Below, in pieces: positions 38,167-46,872 of a stretch of 63,095 nt of DNA (positions within the stretch are counted from its first letter, which is position 1; each line of letters starts with the position of its first letter). Both the position numbers and the translations under genes were made by a program. Source of the stretch: Streptomyces sp. MspMP-M5. GTDB lineage: Bacteria; Actinomycetota; Actinomycetes; Streptomycetales; Streptomycetaceae. The DNA is taken from positions 1 through 63,095 of the forward strand of contig NZ_KB891886.1 of the NCBI RefSeq assembly GCF_000373585.1, in the 5' to 3' direction. Under the pieces are notes generated by a model. The model was not told where the DNA came from and did not search any database. It saw nothing but the letters and a program-made list of their open reading frames with translations.

Positions 38167-39114
38167 GGTCGCAGGTGGCGGGGTGCCCGGCCCGGCCTGG
38201 GCGGCGGCCGCCTGGCGGAGCGCGGCCAGCACCCGGGCCAGGCCGGGCGCCGCCTCGGAGCCGCGCCGGGCGGCGGCGATCACATGGCGGCGCGGCTGGT
38301 CGGCGTGGAGCACCCGCAGCGCCACCCCGCCGCCGTGCCCGGGGGCCCGCAGCCCGCCCGCCCTCGCCATCCGGGGCACCAGCGCCACGCCCATACCGGC
38401 CGCGACCATCGCCCAGATCGCGCTCCAGTCGGCGGCGGCGTGCGCCTGCTCCGGCACGAACCCGGCGTTCTCGCAGGCGGCGAGGGTGATCTGCGACCAC
38501 GGGCCGCTGCTGCCGAAGATCCACGGTTCGCCGGCCAGGTCGGCCAGCCGCAGCCCCGGCTCGGCGGCCAGCGGATGGCCGGCCGGCAGCGCCACGTCCA
38601 GCGGGTCGGCGAGCAGCACGACCCGGCTGAACTTCGGGTCGCGCGGGGTGGGCGCGTGCGCCGCCAGCGACAGCGCCAGATCGACGCTGCCCTCGGCCAG
38701 CAGCTCGTACGCGGCCTCCGCCTCGGCCTCCCGCACGGTCACCGCCAGCCCCGGGTGGCTGCGGCGCAACTCCTGGACGGCGGGCACCACCAGCGCCGGG
38801 ACGGCGGTGGAGAACGCCCCGACCCGCACCGTGCCGGCCTCCCCCTGGAGGTAGCCGAGGAGGTCCGCGTCGGCCCGTTCCAGCTGCGCGAAGACCGCCT
38901 CGGCGTGCCGCAGCACCAGGTGGGCGGCGCCGGTGAGCCGGACCCGGCGGCCGTGCGCCTCCAGCAGCGTCACCCCGAGGGACCGGGCGAGCCCGGACAG
39001 CTGCTGGGAGACCGCCGAGGGCGTCATGTGCAGCGCCTCGGCGGTCGCGGTGACCGTGCCCAGCTCCTGGAGGGTGCGCAGGATGCGGAGCTTCTTGATG
39101 TCCCAGTCGGCCAT
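38152..39114 (-). CDS. LysR-family transcriptional regulator
   Basis: This 320-residue regulator has an N-terminal winged helix-turn-helix (TVTATAEALHMTPSAVSQQL near residues 19-38) and a C-terminal periplasmic-binding-protein-like effector domain. The tail is Ala/Pro-rich. I chose the ATG at 39114 (MADWDIKKLRIL) because it gives the standard LysR N-terminus; the ATG at 39153 would add 13 residues and overlaps a probable operator. It lies directly upstream of allantoicase on the same strand, and similar TTCAG/CTGAA dyads precede both genes, so it probably controls alc and itself. Confidence 0.88.
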   Translation of the reverse strand: MADWDIKKLRILRTLQELGTVTATAEALHMTPSAVSQQLSGLARSLGVTLLEAHGRRVRLTGAAHLVLRHAEAVFAQLERADADLLGYLQGEAGTVRVGAFSTAVPALVVPAVQELRRSHPGLAVTVREAEAEAAYELLAEGSVDLALSLAAHAPTPRDPKFSRVVLLADPLDVALPAGHPLAAEPGLRLADLAGEPWIFGSSGPWSQITLAACENAGFVPEQAHAAADWSAIWAMVAAGMGVALVPRMARAGGLRAPGHGGGVALRVLHADQPRRHVIAAARRGSEAAPGLARVLAALRQAAAAQAGPGTPPPATFQSD

Positions 39115-39152
39115 GCGGGCAGCGTACGCACCCGGCGCGGCCGGCTCGTTCA

Positions 39153-39167
39153 TTCAGAAACACTGAA
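39153..39167. promoter_or_regulatory. Dyad at the lysR promoter
   Basis: TTCAG-AAACA-CTGAA has perfect 5-base arms and the T-N11-A form of LysR boxes. Its arm sequence matches the longer palindrome upstream of alc. Probable autoregulatory site. Confidence 0.55.
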
Positions 39168-39214
39168 AGGAATCGGGCCCGGGTCAGTCGGGTCGACCCC
39201 CGGCAGCCCCGGGA

Positions 39215-40189
39215 TCAGTCCCGGGCCGCCCGGCGGGCCAGGATCGCGGCCTGCCGCTCGTCGAAGCGGCGTGCCTGCGCGTCCAGGCCGTCCAGGAACA
39301 GGCCCAGCTCCTCCTGGGCGGCGAGCCCCTCGGGGCCCAGTCCGCCGCGCTCCAGCACCTTCAGGTGGCGCAGCACCGGCTGGAGCACCTCGTTGTGGTG
39401 GATGCGGAGGTTGTAGATCCCGCCGAGCGCCATCCGGGCGGCGGCCCGCTCGAAGCCGGGCATGCCGTGGCCGGGCATCCGGAAGCCGGTGACCACGTCC
39501 CGCACGGCGCACATCGTCCGGTCGGGGGCCAGCTCGAAGGAGGCGCCGAGGAGGTTGCGGTAGAAGACCATGTGGAGGTTCTCGTCGGTGGCGATCCGGG
39601 CCAGCATCCGGTCGCACACCGGGTCGCCGGAGTGCCGGCCGGTGTTGCGGTGCGAGATCCGGGTGGCCAGCTCCTGGAAGGCGACGTACGCCACCGAGTG
39701 CAGCATGCCGTGCGCGTTGTCGGACTCGAAGCCCTCGGACATGTGGGCCATCCGGAACCGCTCCAGCTCGACCGGGTCGACCGCGCGGCTGGTGAGCAGG
39801 TAGTCGCGCATGACGATGCCGTGCCGGCCCTCCTCCGCCGTCCAGCGGTGGACCCAGGTGCCCCAGGCGCCGTCCCGGCCGAAGAGGGTGGCGATCTCGT
39901 GGTGGTAGCTGGGGAGGTTGTCCTCGGTGAGGAGGTTGACCACCAGCGCGGTGCGGCCGATGGGGGTGACCTTGGACTGGTCGGGGGCCCAGGGCTCGCC
40001 GTCCAGCACCCCGTCGAAGTTCCGTCCGTCGCTCCACGGCACGTACTCGTGCGGCATCCACTCCTTGGCGACCTTCAGATGCCGGTCGAGCTCCCGCTCG
40101 ACGACCTCTTCGAGGGCGTAGAGCAGGCGGGTGTCGGTCCAGGCGGCCTGGCCGCGCGCTCCGTCGAGGCGGTCGGGGGCGATGGTCAC
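39215..40189 (-). CDS. desA: Acyl-ACP desaturase
   Basis: This soluble diiron enzyme introduces a cis double bond into acyl-ACP and so adjusts membrane fluidity. The 324-residue protein has the two diiron motifs of the family: AEEGRH with Glu120 and His123, and DENLH with Glu203 and His206. Further ligands Glu89 and Glu173 lie in TEDN and FQEL. The GTG start at 40189 follows AGGAG. Two large palindromes directly upstream predict tight repression, probably by a TetR-type regulator encoded elsewhere. The lysR gene follows on the same strand but has its own operator. Confidence 0.93.
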   Translation of the reverse strand: MTIAPDRLDGARGQAAWTDTRLLYALEEVVERELDRHLKVAKEWMPHEYVPWSDGRNFDGVLDGEPWAPDQSKVTPIGRTALVVNLLTEDNLPSYHHEIATLFGRDGAWGTWVHRWTAEEGRHGIVMRDYLLTSRAVDPVELERFRMAHMSEGFESDNAHGMLHSVAYVAFQELATRISHRNTGRHSGDPVCDRMLARIATDENLHMVFYRNLLGASFELAPDRTMCAVRDVVTGFRMPGHGMPGFERAAARMALGGIYNLRIHHNEVLQPVLRHLKVLERGGLGPEGLAAQEELGLFLDGLDAQARRFDERQAAILARRAARD

Positions 40190-40209
40190 GGCAACTCCTG
40201 GGGACGACG

Positions 40210-40250
40210 AACCTACGGGGCCGTAGGTTTTGACCTACGGCCCCGTAGGT
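40210..40250. promoter_or_regulatory. Two tandem palindromic operators upstream of desA
   Basis: Box 1 (40210-40229) is AACCTACGG-GG-CCGTAGGTT and box 2 (40233-40250) is ACCTACGG-CC-CCGTAGGT. A lone half-site CGTAGGT follows at 40259-40265. The boxes begin 21 bases upstream of the desA start. Their 9- and 8-base arms resemble TetR-family operators; no TetR gene is adjacent. Confidence 0.75.
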
Positions 40251-40370
40251 TACGTCATCGTAGGTACGCTCCGGTTAAACATCTCCCCAAGGGGTAATCG
40301 CCCGGAAAGTCCCAACTCGCGCGCTATATCCGGTTTTTCGTGATCGTTTGCTCGTCGGCCCGCGCATGCG

Positions 40371-40414
40371 AAAAGGGGCGCCCACCGGTCCGGGAAGAAC
40401 CGGTGGGCGCCCCT
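40371..40414 (-). terminator. Terminator after the small membrane protein gene
   Basis: A perfect 16-base-pair stem (40374-40389 with 40399-40414) with a nine-base loop. Read on the minus strand it ends in a TTTT run, so it terminates the gene at 40473-40721. Confidence 0.88.
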
Positions 40415-40472
40415 GTGAAGGCGTCCGCGTCGTGGACGCGAGCGGGCCGGGCGGGCCCGCGCAGGGCTGGGG

Positions 40473-40721
40473 TCAGCCCTTGGGCTGGGCCTGCTTGCGG
40501 GACTTGTCGGTCGCGATGACCAGTCCGGCGATGATCAGGAAGAGCACGATCGGCGCAGCGACGTAGAGGCCGAGCGTCTGGATCACGCTCAGGCCCGGAC
40601 CCGGGTCGTCACCGTCGTCGCGGGTGAGCGCAAACGCGGGGGACGACATCAGCAGCATCAGCGCGGTGCCGGCGGTGATGGTTCCGGCGCGCAGGGCGGT
40701 GTTCTTGACCTTGTTGCTCAC
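40473..40721 (-). CDS. Small two-helix membrane protein, 82 residues
   Basis: The protein has an N-terminal signal-like helix (about residues 12-30, ending SSPAFA) and a second helix (about 51-69, GLYVAAPIVLFLIIAGLVI), followed by a basic tail (DKSRKQAQPKG). The segment between them is acidic (TRDDGDDPGPG). Such small proteins are widespread in Streptomyces, but I know no function. The GTG start has no clear ribosome-binding site. It is followed by a strong terminator of its own, which supports an expressed single gene. Confidence 0.7.
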   Translation of the reverse strand: MSNKVKNTALRAGTITAGTALMLLMSSPAFALTRDDGDDPGPGLSVIQTLGLYVAAPIVLFLIIAGLVIATDKSRKQAQPKG

Positions 40722-40826
40722 CCGTTCAACGTAGCGGACGGTGCTCCGCCCCGCGCGTCCGGGGTGGGGCGAGCGGCATACCGGCAGGCCGGACGGCCCG
40801 CCGCCGTCGCCCGCGGTGGGCCGCGG

Positions 40827-43001
40827 TCAGTCCGCCAGGGCCGCCACCTCGCGCATCAGGGCGTGCAGCCGGGGCGAGGCGGCCAACTCCTCCAGGGTGT
40901 GCGGGCGGCCGTCGGGGCCGGCGATGGGCAGGCGCCAGTTGGGGTACTCCTGCCAGGTGCCGGGGAGGTTCTGCGGGCGGCGGTCGCCGACCGCGTCCGG
41001 CAGCCAGATGCCGACCATCCGCGCCGGGGTGCGCAGCAGGAAGCGGTGGACGGCCTTGACCACCGCCTCCTCGTCGCCGCCGCCCTCCGGCAGCAGGCCG
41101 TGGCGGGACAGCACGCCGAGCCATTCGCGGAGCTCGTAGGCGGCCCTGGAGCGCTCCTGCTCCGGCGGGCCGGTGAGCAGGCCGAGGCGTGCGCGCAGGG
41201 CGACGTCGGCGCCGCTGAACCGGGCGGCGGTGGGCGGCAGGTCATGGGTGGTGACGGTGGCCAGGCAGCCGGCGCGCCACTCGGCGGGGGCCAGTATCCG
41301 AGCCTCCTCGGCGGCGGCCGCCGCCGGCACCGGGCCGCCCCCGTCCGCCGTCCCGCCCGCGTCGCCCGGCCCGTCCCCGTCGGTCCCGGAGCCGTTGCCG
41401 TAGTCCCGTTCGAACCACAGGACGGAGGTGCCGAGGACGCCGCGCTCCGCGAGGGCCTCGCGGACGCCGGGCTCGACGGTGCCGAGGTCCTCGCCGATCA
41501 CGGCGGCGCCGGCCCGGTGGGCCTCCAGGGCGAGCACCGAGAGCATCGCCTCGCCGTCGTAGCGGACGTAGGCACCGTCGGTCGGCGGCCGGCCCTCGGG
41601 GACCCACCAGAGCCGGAACAGGCCCATCACGTGGTCGATGCGGAGCGCGCCGGCGTGCCGGAGCAGCCCGCGCAGCAGGTCGCGGTAGGGGGCGTAGCCG
41701 GCGGCGGCCAGGGCGTCCGGGCGCCAGGGCGGCAGACCCCAGTCCTGGCCGCGGGAGTTGAAGGCGTCCGGTGGCGCCCCGACGGACATCCCGGCGGCGA
41801 AGGCGCCCTGCTGGGCCCAGGTGTCGGCGCCGGAGGGGTGGACGCCGACGGCGAGGTCGTGGACGAGGCCGACGGCCATCCCGGCCTCGCGGGCGGCGCG
41901 TTGGGCGGCGGCGAGCTGCTGGTCGGTGAACCAGGCGAGCCGGGAGTGGAAGTCGATGCGGTCCAGCAGGCGGTGGCGGATCCGGGCGGTCTCCGGGGAG
42001 CGGGGGTCGCGCAGGCCGGCCGGCCAGCCGCGCCAGTCGGGGCCGTGCCGTTCGGCGAGCGCGCACCAGGTGGCGTGGTCGTCCAGGGCCGGGCCCTGCT
42101 CGGCGAGGAAGTCGCAGTACGCGGCGCGGCGGCCGGGGCCGAGCGGGACGGCGCAGAGGAGTTCCAGGGCCCGGCGCTTGAGGTCCCAGACGGCGTCCCG
42201 GTCGATCAGTCCGCCGCGGTCGAGGACCTCGGCGCGCAACTCGCCCGCCCGGGCGGCCAGTTCGTCGGCCCGGGCGCGGGCGTCGCCGGCCAGGTGGGCG
42301 TACTCGGGGATCAGCTCGATCCGCAGGTGGACCGGGTCGGGGAAGCGGCGCGAGGAGGGGCGGTAGGGGGAGGGGTCGGTGGGCGGGCCGGGGACCGCCG
42401 CGTGCAGGGGGTTGAGCTGGACGAAGCCGGTGCCCAGGGTGCGGCCGGACCAGGCGGCCAGGTCGGCGAGGTCCCCGAGGTCGCCCATGCCCCAGGAGTG
42501 GCGGGAGAGCAGGGAGTAGAGCTGGACGAGGAAGCCGTGACTGCGGCCGGGCGGGGCGGGCACGGTGCCGGGCGCGACGATCAGGTGGGCCCGGCCGGTG
42601 CGGCCGTCGGGGGCGGCGGCACGGAGGGCGTGGACGCCGAGGGGGAGCCCGGCGAGCGCCGCGGGGTCCCGGGCGCCGCCGTGCGGGGCGCCGTCCCGTA
42701 CTTCCGCGCCGGCGAGAGCGCCGTCCTCGGTACGGACGCTCAGGACGGTGCCGTCGGGCAGGTCGGGCAGGTGCGGCGGGCGGCCGGCGCGGGCGGTGAC
42801 GGTGGGCGGCAGCAGGGCGCGGCCGGCGGTCTCGTCGTGGGCGGCCAGGGCGGCGCGGACGGCCTCGGGGGTGGAGGCGTCGACTCCCAGTGCGGCGAGC
42901 ACGGCGACGACGGTGTCCTCGGGGACGTGGACGGTGCGGCCCGGTGCGGGCTCGTAGGACGTGGCGATGCCGTGGAGCCGGGCGAGCCGGGCGCGGCCCA
43001 T
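40827..43001 (-). CDS. malQ: 4-alpha-glucanotransferase (amylomaltase)
   Basis: MalQ transfers alpha-1,4-glucan segments between maltodextrins in maltose and glycogen use. The 724-residue GH77 enzyme has an actinobacterial N-terminal extension of about 150 residues and then the catalytic barrel. The nucleophile region is LRIDHVMGL, the acid/base region is GEDLGTV, and the third conserved site is TTHDLPP. A Gly/Asp-rich insert of about 30 residues (near YGNGSGTDGDGPGDAGG) lies before the last third. The ATG is 6 bases downstream of a small LTSE-repeat gene on the same strand, so the two are probably co-transcribed. Confidence 0.95.
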   Translation of the reverse strand: MGRARLARLHGIATSYEPAPGRTVHVPEDTVVAVLAALGVDASTPEAVRAALAAHDETAGRALLPPTVTARAGRPPHLPDLPDGTVLSVRTEDGALAGAEVRDGAPHGGARDPAALAGLPLGVHALRAAAPDGRTGRAHLIVAPGTVPAPPGRSHGFLVQLYSLLSRHSWGMGDLGDLADLAAWSGRTLGTGFVQLNPLHAAVPGPPTDPSPYRPSSRRFPDPVHLRIELIPEYAHLAGDARARADELAARAGELRAEVLDRGGLIDRDAVWDLKRRALELLCAVPLGPGRRAAYCDFLAEQGPALDDHATWCALAERHGPDWRGWPAGLRDPRSPETARIRHRLLDRIDFHSRLAWFTDQQLAAAQRAAREAGMAVGLVHDLAVGVHPSGADTWAQQGAFAAGMSVGAPPDAFNSRGQDWGLPPWRPDALAAAGYAPYRDLLRGLLRHAGALRIDHVMGLFRLWWVPEGRPPTDGAYVRYDGEAMLSVLALEAHRAGAAVIGEDLGTVEPGVREALAERGVLGTSVLWFERDYGNGSGTDGDGPGDAGGTADGGGPVPAAAAAEEARILAPAEWRAGCLATVTTHDLPPTAARFSGADVALRARLGLLTGPPEQERSRAAYELREWLGVLSRHGLLPEGGGDEEAVVKAVHRFLLRTPARMVGIWLPDAVGDRRPQNLPGTWQEYPNWRLPIAGPDGRPHTLEELAASPRLHALMREVAALAD

Positions 43002-43007
43002 GGCGGC

Positions 43008-43268
43008 TCAGACCTCCATCGACTCCGTGCCCAGCCCGGTGGCCGTCGGTTCGCTGGTCAGCGGGAGTTCGGCGGTGATGGGGACCTCGCTGGTGAGCGG
43101 GGCGCTGTCGGCGAGCGGGGGCTCGCTGGTGAGCGGCGGCTCGGTGAAGCTGAACGAACCGGAGCCCTCCAGGCCGGAGTCGGGGCCGGAGACCCCGTCG
43201 AAGAGCCCGGACTCGCCGTCGGGTTTCGCAGCGAGGGCGTCGAGGAGCAACTGAGCGGATGCGGCCAC
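43008..43268 (-). CDS. Small LTSE-repeat protein of unknown function
   Basis: This 86-residue protein starts at a GTG with an excellent GGGAGG six bases upstream. The first 25 residues look helical (AASAQLLLDALAAKPDGESG). The rest is Ser/Pro/Glu/Thr-rich with a repeated element: PPLTSEPPL, APLTSEVPI, LPLTSEPT. There is no Cys and no signal peptide. I do not recognise a family. It ends 6 bases before malQ. It could be a leader-type regulatory protein, a surface or substrate protein, or a decayed peptide-natural-product precursor, but no modifying enzyme is nearby. Confidence 0.6.
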   Translation of the reverse strand: MAASAQLLLDALAAKPDGESGLFDGVSGPDSGLEGSGSFSFTEPPLTSEPPLADSAPLTSEVPITAELPLTSEPTATGLGTESMEV

Positions 43269-43777
43269 GAGGGGCCTCCCGTTCATCGGTAGTGGGACAC
43301 GTCTGCCCTACCCAGTCGACACGGCCGCAGACGTCTTCACCCAGCAAACGTGAGTCACGTCACAATACGGCTCCGACCGGCGATTTCACGGCGGGGAGCG
43401 CCGCACGGCGCACAGAACGGCGCGCGACGGGCCGGTGCGACGCAATTCCTGCGGCGGCGAAGGGGGCGCGCCCCGGCCGCACCCCGGGACGAAAGGGATG
43501 ATCCGGCGGGAGGCCGGGCGCGCGCCCGAGGCCCGGTTGACACCCTCACCGCGACAATGGTGGGCTCACGGCCGAAGGTCTGTCCGAACTGGTACCGACG
43601 GGTGGCGAAACCCCCGGTTCCGCGCCGCGCGCACCACGACCACCACCCGCACCGCGGTTCCCGTCCGCCGGTCGGGCCCCCTGGCGCGCGGGGCCGGCGC
43701 GACGGCCGGACGACGGGTCACACAGGGGGAACCGGCACAAGCCGGTGAGCACGAGAGACGGGGAACGAGGAGCGACC
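43269..43777. other. Divergent promoter region with a perfect palindrome
   Basis: I see no gene in these 509 bases between the LTSE-repeat gene and the GH84 gene. A perfect 13-base palindrome ACGTGA-G-TCACGT lies at 43348-43360, about 80 bases upstream of the LTSE-repeat gene, and is a good operator candidate. Confidence 0.45.
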
Positions 43778-46700
43778 GTGCGAATCCGGGGCGTATGGGG
43801 CGGAAGAGCCGGTACGGGCAGAGGCGGCGGCCGGGCGCGGGTGGCGGGCACCACCGCGCTGGCCGCGGCCGTCATAGGAGGGCTGCTCGGCGGCGCACCG
43901 GCCGCCCAGGCGGCCCCGGCGGACCCCGCCGCCGGCACCCCCGACCAGCCCGGCCGGCCGGCCGACGCCGGCACCCCGCCCGCGGTCTGGCCGCGCCCCC
44001 AGTCGATGCGGCAGCTCGGCGCGGCGGTGCCGCTCGGCCCGGCGGCGGTGCTGGTGGCCGCGCCGGACACCGACCCGTACGCGCTCGACGTGCTGCGCGG
44101 GCTGCTGCGGGAGGCCGGGGTGCGCACCGTGCGGGAGGCCGCGCCCGGCGACCGGCTGCCCGCGGACGGGCCGGTGCTGCTGGCCGGCGGGGCGCCCGCG
44201 GACGACGCCCTGCGGACGCTGCGGGTGCCGGCCCGCGGCGATCTGCCGTCCGGCGGCTACCGCCTGGCGGTGGGTCAGGTCGCCGGCCGGGACACCGTCG
44301 CGCTGGACGGCGTCGGCCCGGACGGCCTCTTCCACGCCGCGCAGACCCTGCGCCAGCTGGTCACCGAAGGTCAGGACGGGGGGCGACAGTTGACCTCCGT
44401 GGCCGTCCGGGACTGGCCGGCGACCGGTGTGCGCGGCACCACCGAGGGCTTCTTCGGGCAGCCGTGGAGCCGGGCGCAGCGGCTGGCCCAGCTGGACTTC
44501 ATGGGCCGCACCAAGCAGAACCGGTACCTCTACGCCCCGGGCGACGACCCGTACCGCCAGGCGCGGTGGCGCGACCCGTACCCGGCCGAGCAGCGGGCGG
44601 ACTTCCGGGCGCTGGCCGAGCGGGCCCGCGCCAACCACGTCACCCTCGGCTGGGCGGTGGCGCCCGGCCAGGCGATGTGCCTGTCCTCCGAGGACGACCT
44701 GAGGGCGCTGCGCCGCAAGGTGGACGCGATGTGGGCGCTGGGGGTGCGCTCCTTCCAGCTGCAGTTCCAGGACGTCAGCTACAGCGAGTGGCACTGCGCG
44801 GCCGACGCGGAGACCTTCGGGACCGGGCCGCAGGCCGCCGCCAAGGCGCAGGCCGGGGTCGCCAACGCGCTGGCCCGGCACCTCGCCGAGCGGCACCCGG
44901 GCGCCGCGCCGCTGTCCCTGATGCCGACCGAGTACTACCAGGACGGGGCCACCGCCTACCGCGGCGCACTGGCCGCGGCGCTCAACGACCGGGTGGAGGT
45001 GGCCTGGACGGGCGTCGGGGTGGTGCCGCGGACCATCACCGGCGGCGAACTGGCCGCCGCCCGCGCGGCGTTCGGCCACCCGCTGGTCACCATGGACAAC
45101 TACCCGGTCAACGACTACGCCCAGGACCGGATCTTCCTCGGCCCCTACACCGGCCGCGAACCGGCCGTCGCCACCGGCTCGGCGGCGCTGCTCGCCAACG
45201 CCATGGAGCAGCCGCTGGCGTCCCGGATCCCGCTGTTCACCGCCGCCGACTACGCCTGGAACCCGCGCGACTACCGCCCCGCACAGTCCTGGGCGGCGGC
45301 CGTCGACGACCTCGCCGGCGCCGACCCCGGGGCCCGTGCGGCGCTGCGCACGCTGGCCGGGAACACCGCGTCGTCCCTGCTCGACGGCGCGGAGTCGGGG
45401 TACCTCCGGCCGCTGATCGACCGCTTCTGGCAGACCCGCGCGGCGGCCGTCAACGGCGGCCGGCCCGGGGACGACCCGGACTTCGCCAAGGCCGCGCAGG
45501 CGCTGCGGGCCGCGTTCCGCACCATGAGCGCCGCGCCCCGGGGCCTGGCCTCCGACCTGCGGGCCGAAGTGAGGCCGTGGGCCGAGCAGTTGGCCCGCTT
45601 CGGCGACGCCGGGGCACAGGCCGTGGACACCCTGCTGGCGCAGGCCCGGGACGACGGCGACGCGGCCTGGGCGGCACAGCGCACGGTGCTGCGGCTGCGG
45701 ACGCAGCTCGACGGCAGCCCGGCGACGGTCGGCAAGGGCGTGCTGGCGCCGTTCCTGGACCGTGCGATGACCGAGGCGGACGCCTGGACGGGGGCCCACG
45801 GCAAGGCCCCGGCACCGGACCGCGGCGACGGCCGCACGGCGCTGACCGTGCCCTTCCCGCGGGTCCGCCCGCTGGCCGCGGTCGGCGCGCTCACCGATCC
45901 GGGCCCGGCGGCCGGCGCGGTCTCCCTGGAGGCCCATGTGCCGGGGTCCGGCTGGCAGCGCCTGGGTCCGCTGTCGGCGACCGGCTGGACGGAGACCCGC
46001 ACGACCGGGCTGCGCGCCGACGCGGTACGGCTGACCTGGGACGGCGACACCCCGGCACCGTCCGTGCACGCGCTCACGCCGTGGTTCGACGACACCCCGC
46101 GGGCCGGCCTGGAACTGTCCCGGGCCTCCACCGACGCCCAGACCGGCGGCCGGGCCGCGGTGGAGGCCCGGATCTCCTCCCGCCGCCCCGGCGAGGTGCA
46201 CGGCCCGCTGACGGTCACCGCCCCCAAGGGCTTCACCGTCCACGCACCGAAGGAGGTGACCGCCCCGCGGGGCGGCACCGCGCTCGTCCCGGTGACCGTG
46301 GACGTCCCCAAGGACACCCCCTCGGGGACGTACGAGGTCTCCGTCGCCTTCGCCGGCCGGGAGCAGAAGCTGACCCTGCGGGTCTTCCCGCCCACCGGCG
46401 GCCCCGATCTGGCGCGCGGCGCGGACGCCTCCTCGTCCGGCGACGAGACCGACGACTTCCCGGCGTCCGCGGCCACCGACGGCGACCCCAGGACCCGCTG
46501 GTCCTCCCCCGCCGAGGACGCCGCCTGGCTGCAGTTCGCGCTGCCCCGCCCGACCCGGCTGGGCCTGGTGGTCCTGCACTGGCAGGACGCCTACGCGGCC
46601 GCCTACCGCGTCCAGGTCTCGTCCGACGGGCAGACCTGGCGCACCGCCGCGACGGTCCACGACGGCAAGGGCGGCCGGGAGGCGGTGCGGATGGACGCGA

Positions 46701-46798
46701 ACGACGCCCGCTACGTCCGTGTCCAGGGCGACAAGCGGGCGACACGGTTCGGGTACTCGCTGTGGGGCGTGGAGGCGTACGCGGTGGCGGGCGGGTGA
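43778..46798 (+). CDS. Secreted GH84-type beta-N-acetylglucosaminidase, multidomain
   Basis: This 1006-residue protein has, in order, a signal peptide (about residues 1-42, ending AAQAA), an N-terminal GH20b-like domain, a GH84 catalytic barrel (about 150-440, with RGTTEGFFGQPWS), a helical domain, a NEW3-like beta domain near 790-880 and a C-terminal F5/8-type (CBM32-like) domain. It should release terminal GlcNAc from glycans or peptidoglycan-like polymers. In GH84 the active site is an Asp-Asp pair, but here it reads FQDVSY (Gln331-Asp332). The GTG at 43778 follows GAGGAGCG. Confidence 0.88.
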   Translation: MRIRGVWGGRAGTGRGGGRARVAGTTALAAAVIGGLLGGAPAAQAAPADPAAGTPDQPGRPADAGTPPAVWPRPQSMRQLGAAVPLGPAAVLVAAPDTDPYALDVLRGLLREAGVRTVREAAPGDRLPADGPVLLAGGAPADDALRTLRVPARGDLPSGGYRLAVGQVAGRDTVALDGVGPDGLFHAAQTLRQLVTEGQDGGRQLTSVAVRDWPATGVRGTTEGFFGQPWSRAQRLAQLDFMGRTKQNRYLYAPGDDPYRQARWRDPYPAEQRADFRALAERARANHVTLGWAVAPGQAMCLSSEDDLRALRRKVDAMWALGVRSFQLQFQDVSYSEWHCAADAETFGTGPQAAAKAQAGVANALARHLAERHPGAAPLSLMPTEYYQDGATAYRGALAAALNDRVEVAWTGVGVVPRTITGGELAAARAAFGHPLVTMDNYPVNDYAQDRIFLGPYTGREPAVATGSAALLANAMEQPLASRIPLFTAADYAWNPRDYRPAQSWAAAVDDLAGADPGARAALRTLAGNTASSLLDGAESGYLRPLIDRFWQTRAAAVNGGRPGDDPDFAKAAQALRAAFRTMSAAPRGLASDLRAEVRPWAEQLARFGDAGAQAVDTLLAQARDDGDAAWAAQRTVLRLRTQLDGSPATVGKGVLAPFLDRAMTEADAWTGAHGKAPAPDRGDGRTALTVPFPRVRPLAAVGALTDPGPAAGAVSLEAHVPGSGWQRLGPLSATGWTETRTTGLRADAVRLTWDGDTPAPSVHALTPWFDDTPRAGLELSRASTDAQTGGRAAVEARISSRRPGEVHGPLTVTAPKGFTVHAPKEVTAPRGGTALVPVTVDVPKDTPSGTYEVSVAFAGREQKLTLRVFPPTGGPDLARGADASSSGDETDDFPASAATDGDPRTRWSSPAEDAAWLQFALPRPTRLGLVVLHWQDAYAAAYRVQVSSDGQTWRTAATVHDGKGGREAVRMDANDARYVRVQGDKRATRFGYSLWGVEAYAVAGG

Positions 46799-46804
46799 CG
46801 CGTC

Positions 46805-46835
46805 TGTGGCGGGGCCCCTGGGAACCCCCGCCACA
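46805..46835. terminator. Hairpin between GH84 and HNH genes
   Basis: A 10-base-pair stem (46805-46814 with 46826-46835) lies between two convergent genes. Confidence 0.65.
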
Positions 46836-46872
46836 CCGGGACCGCCGTCCCGTATGACGCAAAAACCCGGAT

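Noticed and set aside
43008..43268. Peptide natural-product precursor
   Set aside because: The LTSE repeats look like core repeats, but there is no modifying enzyme, peptidase or exporter nearby, and the neighbour is malQ. I left the function open.
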